Of a stretch of DNA of 64,000 nucleotides, positions 50,470 through 58,123 are shown one piece after another. Source of the DNA: Pseudomonas sp. ISL-84 (GTDB taxonomy: Bacteria; Bacillota; Bacilli; Bacillales; Cytobacillaceae). The first letter of the stretch is position 1, and each line of letters begins with the position of its first letter. The translations under genes were made by a program, and so were the position numbers. The stretch spans positions 1 to 64,000 of the forward strand of contig JAGGRA010000011.1 of assembly GCA_018613035.1 (NCBI GenBank). The letters are read 5' to 3'. The notes under the pieces are model-generated. The model did not search any database. It was not told the DNA's origin and saw nothing but the letters and a program-made list of their open reading frames with translations.

Positions 50470-51330
50470 CTAGATCCCCTCGCAGATTGCCGATGAATCG
50501 AGCTGGGCTTTCCCTTGCTCCATCGCCTTCTTATAGAGGCTGCAAACCATTTGCCCCAATGGAGAATCCGCGCTGTAATGTTCGGCTGTCTCTTTATATA
50601 AATGGATATCCTTATTCATGTGCTCAAGGCTGAAAAGCACATTCTCGTATGTACCATTAAGGATATTCTCACCGAACACCGACATCACCCGATTATGGGC
50701 CGAGCCGCTTTGAATGACTTCCGCCAGCTGAGTCCGGCTGACACCTGCTTTTTCCCCCACTGCAAAGGCCTCCCCCAGGCCTGCAGTAATCAAAGCAACT
50801 AGCATATTATGGCACAGCTTCGCCACTTGTCCTGATCCTGAAGAGCCAAGCAGAAAAATATCCTTTCCAACGCTCTCCAGGACCGGCCGAATCTCTGCAA
50901 TATATCTATCGTCTCCCCCAACCATTATGGTCAACGTACCGGCATCAGCACCCTTAGGTCCTCCGCTTAACGGACAGTCATAAAAATGGACTTCCCTCTC
51001 CTTAGCAGCACTGTATAATTCCTGGGCTGTAGCAGGATCAATGGTACTCATATCCAGGACAAAACTGCGAGGCTTTAAAGCAGCAAAGACTCCGCTTTCA
51101 CCCATCATAACATCCCTGACAATACCTGGTCCAGGCAATGAAGAAATTACTAAGTCCGCTTGCCTTCCCAACTCAAATGGCGAAGGCTGGGGAATCGCCC
51201 CAAGCTCCTCGCATTTCGCCAACGCATCTGCACTGGGATCATAAGCATACACTTTATATCCGTTCTTGAGTAAATTTTTAACAATCCCCTTGCCCATGGC
51301 TCCGCAGCCAATCACACCTATATGTTTCAT
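50470..51330 (-). CDS. beta-hydroxyacid dehydrogenase (GarR/3-hydroxyisobutyrate dehydrogenase family)
   Basis: A 286-residue NAD(P)-dependent reductase. The Rossmann motif is IGCGAMGKGIVKNLLKNG (about 5-22), the substrate-binding loop is DCPLSGGPKGADAGTL (about 118-133), and the catalytic Lys lies in GSGQVAKLCHNML (about 170). The family reduces tartronate semialdehyde, succinate semialdehyde or similar, or oxidises 3-hydroxyisobutyrate. It lies 18 nt downstream of the ALDH gene with GAGGGAG before its ATG. Together, the two can split a semialdehyde pool between oxidation and reduction. The C-terminus is complete. Confidence 0.9.
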   Translation of the reverse strand: MKHIGVIGCGAMGKGIVKNLLKNGYKVYAYDPSADALAKCEELGAIPQPSPFELGRQADLVISSLPGPGIVRDVMMGESGVFAALKPRSFVLDMSTIDPATAQELYSAAKEREVHFYDCPLSGGPKGADAGTLTIMVGGDDRYIAEIRPVLESVGKDIFLLGSSGSGQVAKLCHNMLVALITAGLGEAFAVGEKAGVSRTQLAEVIQSGSAHNRVMSVFGENILNGTYENVLFSLEHMNKDIHLYKETAEHYSADSPLGQMVCSLYKKAMEQGKAQLDSSAICEGI

Positions 51331-51348
51331 CCTCTCCCTCCTCTTGTT

Positions 51349-52845
51349 TTAAGGTTTAATATAGACCGTTTTCGTATCCAGCCAGAAGTCCAATGCCGTG
51401 CTTCCCTGTTCACGCGGCCCAATACTTGATGTCTTTTTGCCGCCGAAAGGAAGCTGATTTTCATAATGATTGGAAGGGATATTCACATGCGTGACACCTG
51501 TTTCAATTTTCCGGACAAAATCAAAGGCTTTTTGAAGGTCATTTGTAAAAATAGCAGATGATAACCCAAAGTCCGTATCATTTGCCAGCTCGATCGCCTC
51601 TTCATAAGAATCTACTTCCATCACCGCAACCACTGGTCCAAAAATTTCTTCTTTTGCGATGGTAAAATCCTTTATTACTTTGCTAAAAACAGTTGGGGCA
51701 ACAAAATAGCCATTTGCTTGATCCCCATCAGTCAGCTGCTTGCCGCCGTATTCGAGGACAGCTCCTTCATAGATGGCGCTATTCACATAATGAAGATAAG
51801 TATTTAATTGATGCTTATTGGCTACAGCACCATTATCATATCCTTCGCGAATACCATTTCCGACCTTAATCTGTTTCGCTTTTTCAACTAATAATTCGAT
51901 TACACTTTGCGAAATAGATCGAGGAACAATTACGCGGCTCGTTCCTGTACAGCTTTGTCCGTTGTTGTAAAAACCGCTGATGACTACGCTCTGTACGGCC
52001 TCCTCCAGATTCGCATCCTCCAAAATAATCGTCGCATTCTTTCCTCCCATTTCTGCCTGCATTTTTCCGCCATGTGCTGTAACGAGCTTGCCAAGATGAA
52101 TGCCCACTTCAGAGGAACCTGTAAAGGAAACGGCTTTGATCTCCGGATTGGTTCCAAGCTCTTCTCCCACGACAGAACCTGGCCCCGTGATCATATTAAG
52201 CACACCCTTTGGCATTCCTGCTTTTTCAAATAGCTCTGCGACTTTTACAGAAATAAGAGACGTATCACTTGCTGCTTTATAAATAATCGTATTTCCCGCC
52301 AGCATGGAGGGGGCAATTTTATAAATGGCAATCCCCAGCGGAAAATTAAATGGAGTTACAACTGCAACAACCCCAAGCGGCTCCTGGATCGTGCAGGCAA
52401 AGGAATTCGGATCAATAGCTGGAACTGTTTCACCTGATAAACGATTGGCTTCACCGCTAAAATGTTTCAAAGCCTGAACCGTTGCATCCACTTCTTTGCG
52501 GGCAGCCTCAATTGTTTTACCGACTTCCTTCGTGATGATTTCTGCCAGCGCTTCTTTTTCCTGCTGAATTAAAAAGATCAGGTTAAAGAGGATGTCTCCG
52601 CGGCTGATTGGAGATGTTTGCTTCCATTTAGGGAAAGCCCTCTTTGCGCTTTCGATCGCTTTTTGCACATCAACCTCATTTGATTTCTGAAAGTAACCCA
52701 ATACCTCATCCGTATTTGCAGGGTTTATGCTTGGATACGTTTCCCCCGTTACAGATGGTACCCATTCTCCGCCAATATAATTGTAATAGGTTTTAATCCC
52801 ATCATTTCCAACTGTAATGCTTTGGCTATTAACCTCTGTACTCAT
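51349..52845 (-). CDS. aldehyde dehydrogenase family protein
   Basis: A 498-residue ALDH. The start is the ATG behind AAGGAGAGG; the longer frame begins inside that leader. Motifs: YIGGEWVPSVTG near the start, VVAVVTPFNFPLGIAIYKIA for cofactor binding, FTGSSEVGIHLGK, EMGGKNATI with the general-base Glu, and GQSCTGTSR with the nucleophile Cys (about 297). The sequence is of the type found for alpha-ketoglutarate semialdehyde, benzaldehyde and 3-sulfolactaldehyde-like dehydrogenases. It is the first gene of an operon with the GarR-like reductase and two membrane proteins, adjacent to a PucR-type regulator gene on the same strand. Confidence 0.88.
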   Translation of the reverse strand: MSTEVNSQSITVGNDGIKTYYNYIGGEWVPSVTGETYPSINPANTDEVLGYFQKSNEVDVQKAIESAKRAFPKWKQTSPISRGDILFNLIFLIQQEKEALAEIITKEVGKTIEAARKEVDATVQALKHFSGEANRLSGETVPAIDPNSFACTIQEPLGVVAVVTPFNFPLGIAIYKIAPSMLAGNTIIYKAASDTSLISVKVAELFEKAGMPKGVLNMITGPGSVVGEELGTNPEIKAVSFTGSSEVGIHLGKLVTAHGGKMQAEMGGKNATIILEDANLEEAVQSVVISGFYNNGQSCTGTSRVIVPRSISQSVIELLVEKAKQIKVGNGIREGYDNGAVANKHQLNTYLHYVNSAIYEGAVLEYGGKQLTDGDQANGYFVAPTVFSKVIKDFTIAKEEIFGPVVAVMEVDSYEEAIELANDTDFGLSSAIFTNDLQKAFDFVRKIETGVTHVNIPSNHYENQLPFGGKKTSSIGPREQGSTALDFWLDTKTVYIKP

Positions 52846-52954
52846 CAAACCTCTCCTTATCCCTATCATTTAAAACTAATTATAATATTTAGAAAATTCT
52901 ATGTACATGTGCCAATAACCAAATAATCCTGTTTTTCATTGTGACAAGCACCAA

Positions 52955-54550
52955 TTAAGGGGTTAAATAATCGAAAATTTGAAAGGCAAGCACAATTGCG
53001 ATCCAATCGTCTTTTTTATTAAAGTCCATATCTAATTGATTCTCTATTTTTTTTAGGCGGTAGGTAAGCGTGTTGGGATGAATATGCATTTCTTCTGCCG
53101 TTTTTTTATGGCTTTTGTTATTGGCAAGGAAGGCTTGCATCGTTTGCAGATATTCTGGCTCCATTTGTAAAAGAGAGCCCATCTTATCGGACACGAATTT
53201 TTTCAGCAAACTTCGGTCCATATTGAGCCAAAGCCTTTCTGCCCCAAGCTCTGAATAGGTAACAAAGGTCTTGTGTTTATGGTTTTTACAGTAGGAAACC
53301 GCTTCGGTTGCTTCCTGGTAGGAATCAGCTATTTCTGTTAAAGCAACTTCTCTGCCTAAGCCTATTACAGCTTGTTTGTTTGTCGTCATAAATTTCTGTA
53401 TTTCTTCAGCCAGGTGATGATCGTAATTTTTCCACCCGTTCACCAGCAGGGCAACAATTTGGTCTGATTTAGTGAATACAATGCTGGTTTCAGAATATTT
53501 CATGAGAACTTGCTCTAACGATTTGATAAGCTTTTCTTTTTGGAGAATGGCTCTTGCATCCCAAAGAAAACCGGCTTTGCAATCAATGATCATGCAGGAA
53601 ACTCTGCTTTTTTCATTCAATTGGTATTTTTCCAAAACTCTCTGATTCAGGCGGGTATCGTTGATAATATCATGAAACGCCTCTTCTCTTAAGTGCATTT
53701 CTTTTTCAAATAGCGTATTTTGTTTGACAAATTCCAGAGATAAAGCAGTAGCAGCATGCTCAAGAGCGGCCCTTTGGATGCTTGTTAAGCTTTCAATTGG
53801 CATTTTCAAAAGAAAATACCCGAAAAGTTCGTTGGAGCTAATAATCGGAAAAGAACTAGATTTCTCATCAGCTATTTCCGCATAGGTGACAGGTGTCCCA
53901 AGGATATGGCTGATGGTTTCAAGAATATAAGAAACCCCTCTTCCCTCCAGCAAAATTTTGGTGAACCTGCGGTGAATATCCAGGGAATGGCTCAGTTCAT
54001 TATTTTTCCGCTTAACTTCTTCGTAAAGCTTTGAGTTCATAATCGCAATCGCTGCCTGGTCTGCCACAACCTCCAATATGTGAAATTCATCTTCTGTAAA
54101 CTGAACATCTTTATCAAAATTATCCACCACAAGCACGCCAATACACTCTTCTTTATATACCAAGGGGACAAGGATTCCGCTTTTAACCTCCCGCCGGAAA
54201 ACCCCGTTAAAGAAGTGGACATAATTCGTTTCAGACATGCGGCTCATATGCTCCCTGAACTCATGCCCGGAAGCAATGACGCCCTTTTTTGTAAGAAAAA
54301 CCAGCCCAGTCAAAGATTCTCCAGGCTCGAATTTCACCTGGCTCATAAATCCGGCATCGACCCCGACGCCTTGGGAAAAATGAAGCAGGCCATCATCTTT
54401 TAACTTATAAAGAATCGTCGTATCAGCATTTTCAACCAGATCAAAGGCGGCTTCCACCAGCTTCTTTAATATTTCCTCCAAATCGAGGGACTGAGTTAGG
54501 CTGCGATTTATTTCCAAGAGGCTTGAGATTTTTTCTTGCATGATGGTCAT
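52955..54550 (-). CDS. GAF-domain PucR/CdaR-type transcriptional regulator
   Basis: A 531-residue regulator. An N-terminal GAF sensor domain (about 20-165; VENADTTILYKL, GVLVVDNFDKDVQF) is followed by a coiled linker, a degenerate GGDEF-like middle domain (about 300-420) and the C-terminal PucR helix-turn-helix (about 460-525; NNKSHKKTAEEMHIHPNTLT, then YRLKKIENQL). This class senses small metabolites such as purine breakdown products or sugar diacids. The ATG at 54550 has AAAGGAG 7 nt before it. It is upstream of the ALDH/GarR operon on the same strand and divergent from NhaC; either may be its target. Confidence 0.88.
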   Translation of the reverse strand: MTIMQEKISSLLEINRSLTQSLDLEEILKKLVEAAFDLVENADTTILYKLKDDGLLHFSQGVGVDAGFMSQVKFEPGESLTGLVFLTKKGVIASGHEFREHMSRMSETNYVHFFNGVFRREVKSGILVPLVYKEECIGVLVVDNFDKDVQFTEDEFHILEVVADQAAIAIMNSKLYEEVKRKNNELSHSLDIHRRFTKILLEGRGVSYILETISHILGTPVTYAEIADEKSSSFPIISSNELFGYFLLKMPIESLTSIQRAALEHAATALSLEFVKQNTLFEKEMHLREEAFHDIINDTRLNQRVLEKYQLNEKSRVSCMIIDCKAGFLWDARAILQKEKLIKSLEQVLMKYSETSIVFTKSDQIVALLVNGWKNYDHHLAEEIQKFMTTNKQAVIGLGREVALTEIADSYQEATEAVSYCKNHKHKTFVTYSELGAERLWLNMDRSLLKKFVSDKMGSLLQMEPEYLQTMQAFLANNKSHKKTAEEMHIHPNTLTYRLKKIENQLDMDFNKKDDWIAIVLAFQIFDYLTP

Positions 54551-54709
54551 GGCCTTGCTCCTTTCTGTCATACTAGTTATATCTATTATAGGGGATTATT
54601 TAGGCAAAAGGAGCTTTTTCGAGTACTGCTTCTGAGAGCTTCTGAGCGAGTAATACCTTAAATAACGGATCGACAATACATTTTACTATCTAGTTAAAGT
54701 TATTTTTTG

Positions 54710-54925
54710 CTCTATTTGCAATTCCTTGATGACTATTTGCAGATACAAGCTTCTATTTGCAGGTTTTCTAAGTCTATTTGCTGGACTAGCCTTTCCAAAA
54801 ACATTTATTCGCAAAATTCCAATGTTTATTCGTAAGTTATAGTGATTTATTCGCGAGTTTTCATAATTTATTCGCAAATTCCTGCTGTTTATTTGTGAGT
54901 TTCACAGTATTATTCTTAAAGTTCA
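54710..54925. repeat. 21-nt tandem repeat array
   Basis: About ten units of 21 nt. The first four begin CTATTTGCA, the later ones TTTATTCGC followed by AAATT, AAGTT or GAGTT and seven variable bases. The period of seven codons gives a repetitive minus-strand reading frame with recurrent Arg-Ile-Asn, but no ribosome site or signal supports translation. It occupies most of the 580-bp gap between divergent genes. Confidence 0.75.
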
Positions 54926-54973
54926 CAATTTGCCAAGCAAGCCCGTCAATGTCCTCATCCTGATTGGCGTTTT

Positions 54974-54993
54974 CTATCAAACGTTTGATTGAA
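54974..54993. promoter_or_regulatory. palindromic operator-like site 3
   Basis: CTATCAAACGTTTGATTG has the 14-bp palindromic core ATCAAACGTTTGAT seen at 43368 and 47465. It is about 145 bp upstream of the NhaC-type gene. Confidence 0.55.
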
Positions 54994-55060
54994 TCCCCTG
55001 CTTGCAATCATGTCATACTTCCAGTTCTTTTCTCCCTTTCAAAAAACAAAAAAAATTATA

Positions 55061-55088
55061 TTGCATAAATAATATATTTATTGCATAA
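55061..55088. promoter_or_regulatory. palindrome upstream of the NhaC gene
   Basis: TTGCATAAATA, ATA, TATTTATTGCA: a near-perfect inverted repeat about 50 bp before the NhaC start. It could be an operator for the divergent PucR-type regulator. Confidence 0.4.
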
Positions 55089-55132
55089 TTACTCATAGTT
55101 TATTTTCCAAATACTACTAGGAGGACATATTC

Positions 55133-56662
55133 ATGGAACACTTAGGCTGGTTATCTATCATTCCGCCCTTGCTGGCAATTATAGCGGCAATCGTAACGAA
55201 AAACGTTATTATTTCATTATTTTTAGGTTCATTTTCAGGTGTCTTAATTTTGGCAAAGGGTCTGCCGCTCACAGCGACCAAGACGATGATTGGCGATTAT
55301 TTGTTTGTTCAGCTGACAGACAGCTATAACGCTGGTGTGCTGGTATTGCTGGTTTTTATCGGCGGGTTTGTCGCGCTGATGGAAAAGTCTGGAGGAGCTG
55401 CCGCATTTGCGGAAAAAGTTATTAAGTATTTAAACACAAAAGCCAAAACGCAATTGGCTGCCTGGTTTGGCGGGATCGTCATCTTTTTCTCGGATCTCGG
55501 CACCCCGCTTTTGATTGGGCCTATTTTTGAAAAGGTATTTGATAAAGCAAAGATCTCCAGGGAAAAATTAGCCTGGATCATCGATTCAACGGCTTCACCC
55601 GTTGCCGTCCTTATTCCCTTCATCGGCTGGGGCGTATACATCATGGGACTCATTCAAAAAGAGTTTGAAGGACTGAGCATTGCTGAATCAGATTGGGACG
55701 CATTTATCCAGGCAATCCCTTATCAATTTTATCCAATCCTAACAGTTCTGATGGTGCCGCTTGTAGCATTTACAAAGCTGGAGTTTGGTGCCATGGCGAA
55801 AGCCGAAAAGCGGGTAAAGGAAACGGGTGCACTGTATTGGCCTGATTCCAAGCCGATGAGAAAACCGGACAGTTTTAACGAGTTAAAAGAAACAAAAAGC
55901 AAGCCGATCCTCATCTGGCTGCCGTTGCTTGTCCTGCTTGTAACCTTATTCGGAATGCTGATCCCGCTAGGATTCCCGTTCCAAAAGATTGAAGGCAGTG
56001 CCTTCCGGGTAGCTCTTACAACCGCCTATTTATTTGCTGGCATTCTATTAATTGTCATGATGGTATTTTACAAGGTTAAAAAGTTTGGAGAAGCATTTGA
56101 TATTTATGTATCAGGCATGCAAAAAATGATGTATGTGGCAGCTACACTGGTCCTGGCCTGGTCTCTTGGCACAGTCATGAAGAATCTGGGCACCGCCAAT
56201 TATATGGTTGAAATCATGGATGGAAATGTCCCTGCCTTTATCGTTCCTGCGATCTTATTCCTTGCAGGCGCATGCATGTCGTTTGCGACCGGAAGCTCAT
56301 GGGGCACATTCGCAATCATGATGCCTTTGGCCATCCCAATGGCGTTCCATCTGGATGCATCCATCTATGTCTGTATTGGAGCTGTTTTATCAGGGGGATT
56401 ATTCGGTGACCACTGCTCACCTATCTCGGATACAACGATTTTATCCTCTACCGGAGCAGGAAGCGATCACATGGACCACGTAAAAACACAGCTTCCTTAC
56501 GCGATTTTGAATGGATCTGCTGCCCTTGCTGCTTATCTTGTCGCTGGGCTAGTTGCGAATACCCTCTCGCTTGCAGTTGCAATTGGAATCATGGTTTTAG
56601 CCGTTTTTGTTTTAGCAAAATGGCAAAATAAGAACAATACTGGGACACCCATGAATATGTAA
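55133..56662 (+). CDS. NhaC-family Na+/H+ antiporter
   Basis: A 509-residue membrane protein with about 12-13 helices, exchanging sodium (or a carboxylate/amino acid in some relatives) for protons or another solute. Family marks include FIGGFVALMEKSGGA, WFGGIVIFFSDLGTPLLIGP, IDSTASPVAVLIPFIGWG, and the late FATGSSWGTFAIMMPLAIP and GGLFGDHCSPISDTTILSS. AGGAGG precedes the ATG by 8 nt. It is the only plus-strand gene right of 21 kb and is divergent from the GAF/PucR regulator. The HCSPISDTT motif is retained, so the transporter appears functional. A terminator follows at 56671. Confidence 0.9.
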   Translation: MEHLGWLSIIPPLLAIIAAIVTKNVIISLFLGSFSGVLILAKGLPLTATKTMIGDYLFVQLTDSYNAGVLVLLVFIGGFVALMEKSGGAAAFAEKVIKYLNTKAKTQLAAWFGGIVIFFSDLGTPLLIGPIFEKVFDKAKISREKLAWIIDSTASPVAVLIPFIGWGVYIMGLIQKEFEGLSIAESDWDAFIQAIPYQFYPILTVLMVPLVAFTKLEFGAMAKAEKRVKETGALYWPDSKPMRKPDSFNELKETKSKPILIWLPLLVLLVTLFGMLIPLGFPFQKIEGSAFRVALTTAYLFAGILLIVMMVFYKVKKFGEAFDIYVSGMQKMMYVAATLVLAWSLGTVMKNLGTANYMVEIMDGNVPAFIVPAILFLAGACMSFATGSSWGTFAIMMPLAIPMAFHLDASIYVCIGAVLSGGLFGDHCSPISDTTILSSTGAGSDHMDHVKTQLPYAILNGSAALAAYLVAGLVANTLSLAVAIGIMVLAVFVLAKWQNKNNTGTPMNM

Positions 56663-56670
56663 AAAACAGC

Positions 56671-56707
56671 AAGCCCTATTCCACTTTTAGGAACAGGGCT
56701 TTTATTT
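56671..56707. terminator. bidirectional terminator
   Basis: AAGCCCTATTCC/GGAACAGGGCTT stem (one mismatch) with TTTTATTTT on the plus strand, between NhaC and the convergent response-regulator gene. Confidence 0.85.
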
Positions 56708-56731
56708 TGGAAAAATCGGCAGTACAAAACG

Positions 56732-58123
56732 CTAATTCCTGCCCCTTCCAATCTTATACTTTCTAATCTTATACAATAGTCCTTGCCTGGTAATGCCAAG
56801 TACTTCTGCGGCACGTGACTGGTTGCCGTTTTCGCTATCGAGGGCGGTTTCGATAACTTCCTTTTCAACCTGTTCCAGATGTTCTGTTAAAGAGAAGTCC
56901 TCGTCAAGCTCCAGCGGCGCAGCTGGCGTTCCATCTGCTTCCTCTCCGGAGAAATAGTTTACAACCTCCAGCGGAAAATCCTCCAGCCGCAATTGACCGG
57001 CTGGTGAGAGGACAGCTGCCCTTGACAAGGCATTTTGAAGCTCCCGGATGTTGCCGGGCCATGGATATTGGGTTAATTTTGTTAACAGGTCTTTTGACAG
57101 TGAATAATTCTGGTTATGCTCTTCTTCAAACTCTGCCAAAAACTGCTCAATCAGCAGCGGGATGTCCTCTGTGCGTTCGCGCAGCGGCGGCAGTGTGATC
57201 CCGATTATATTTAACCGGTAATACAGGTCCTCACGGAATTCCCCGTTTTGGACCATTTCCCATAAATTTCGATTCGTTGCCGCAATGATGCGGACATCCG
57301 ATAATTCCTCCTTGGATGTTCCAAGTGGTGTAAAGGTTTTATCCTGTGCGAACTGCAGAAGCTTCGCCTGCACATCAAGCGATATCTCGCCAATCTCATC
57401 CAGAAATAAAGTCCCTTTATCCGCAGCTGCACATTTCCCTTCCTGCGATCGGACCGCTCCGGTAAAGGCTCCTTTTTCATAGCCAAATAATTCGCTTTCG
57501 AGAAGGTTAGAGGGAATGGCCGCACAATTTACCTTGATGAACGGTCCTTCCCTGCGTGTGCTATCCAGATGGACAGCATGGGCACATCTCGATTTCCCAG
57601 TCCCGCTCTCTCCCTCCAGTAAAATAGTGATGTCCTGGGATGCGACGCGTTCAATCAGAGAGTAGACCTCTTGCATTTTAGGACTTTTCCCAATCATTCC
57701 ATGGAGATTATATTTTTGCTGAACAGCCTGTTTCAGCTCTTTATTTTCTTTTTTTAAATTTTTCATTTCAAAGGCTCGTTCGATAACGACCTTTAATTCG
57801 TCCGCCTTAATGGGTTTTGTTAAGTAGTCATAAGCTCCCATCTTCATGGCTTTAACTGCATCCTCGATATCCCCGTAGGCTGTACAGGCGACAAATGCGG
57901 TATCAGGGTAGTTTGGCGCCCATTTTTCGAGGAGTTTTAATCCCGTCGTGTCGGGCAGAAGAAAATCCAGCAGAACAAGATCAACACTTTCGCTCTCCAT
58001 CAGCTCTTCAGCCAATTTCCCGGTCTCCGCTTCGATGACATCGTAGCCTTCCTTTTTTAGGGTCAGCTTTGTCAGACGGCGGAATTTCTCATTGTCTTCA
58101 ACTAACAAAATCGTCTTTTTCAT
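56732..58123 (-). CDS. NtrC-family sigma-54 response regulator
   Basis: A 463-residue two-component regulator. Receiver domain about 1-125 with phospho-acceptor Asp in VDLVLLDFLLPD (about 53) and the conserved Lys in YLTKPIKADE. AAA+ domain about 140-375 with GESGTGKS and an intact GAFTGA loop in YEKGAFTGAVRS. Fis-type helix-turn-helix at the C-terminus (NQSRAAEVLGITRQGLLYKI). Phosphorylation should let it activate sigma-54 promoters. Its ATG overlaps the stop of the sensor kinase gene by 4 nt (ATGA). The nearest sigma-54 promoter is the one of the OpuC-like operon at 63853, two genes away on the same strand. Confidence 0.94.
   Translation of the reverse strand: MKKTILLVEDNEKFRRLTKLTLKKEGYDVIEAETGKLAEELMESESVDLVLLDFLLPDTTGLKLLEKWAPNYPDTAFVACTAYGDIEDAVKAMKMGAYDYLTKPIKADELKVVIERAFEMKNLKKENKELKQAVQQKYNLHGMIGKSPKMQEVYSLIERVASQDITILLEGESGTGKSRCAHAVHLDSTRREGPFIKVNCAAIPSNLLESELFGYEKGAFTGAVRSQEGKCAAADKGTLFLDEIGEISLDVQAKLLQFAQDKTFTPLGTSKEELSDVRIIAATNRNLWEMVQNGEFREDLYYRLNIIGITLPPLRERTEDIPLLIEQFLAEFEEEHNQNYSLSKDLLTKLTQYPWPGNIRELQNALSRAAVLSPAGQLRLEDFPLEVVNYFSGEEADGTPAAPLELDEDFSLTEHLEQVEKEVIETALDSENGNQSRAAEVLGITRQGLLYKIRKYKIGRGRN

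Noticed and set aside
52890-52915. TTGGCACATGTACATAG upstream of the ALDH gene as a fourth sigma-54 promoter
   Set aside because: The -24 half (TTGGCAC) is good, but the -12 position has TA where GC is required, so it is not a functional match on inspection.
54686-54877. 63-codon minus-strand frame with recurrent Arg-Ile-Asn
   Set aside because: A direct result of the 21-nt tandem array; no ribosome site, hydrophobic core or continuation.
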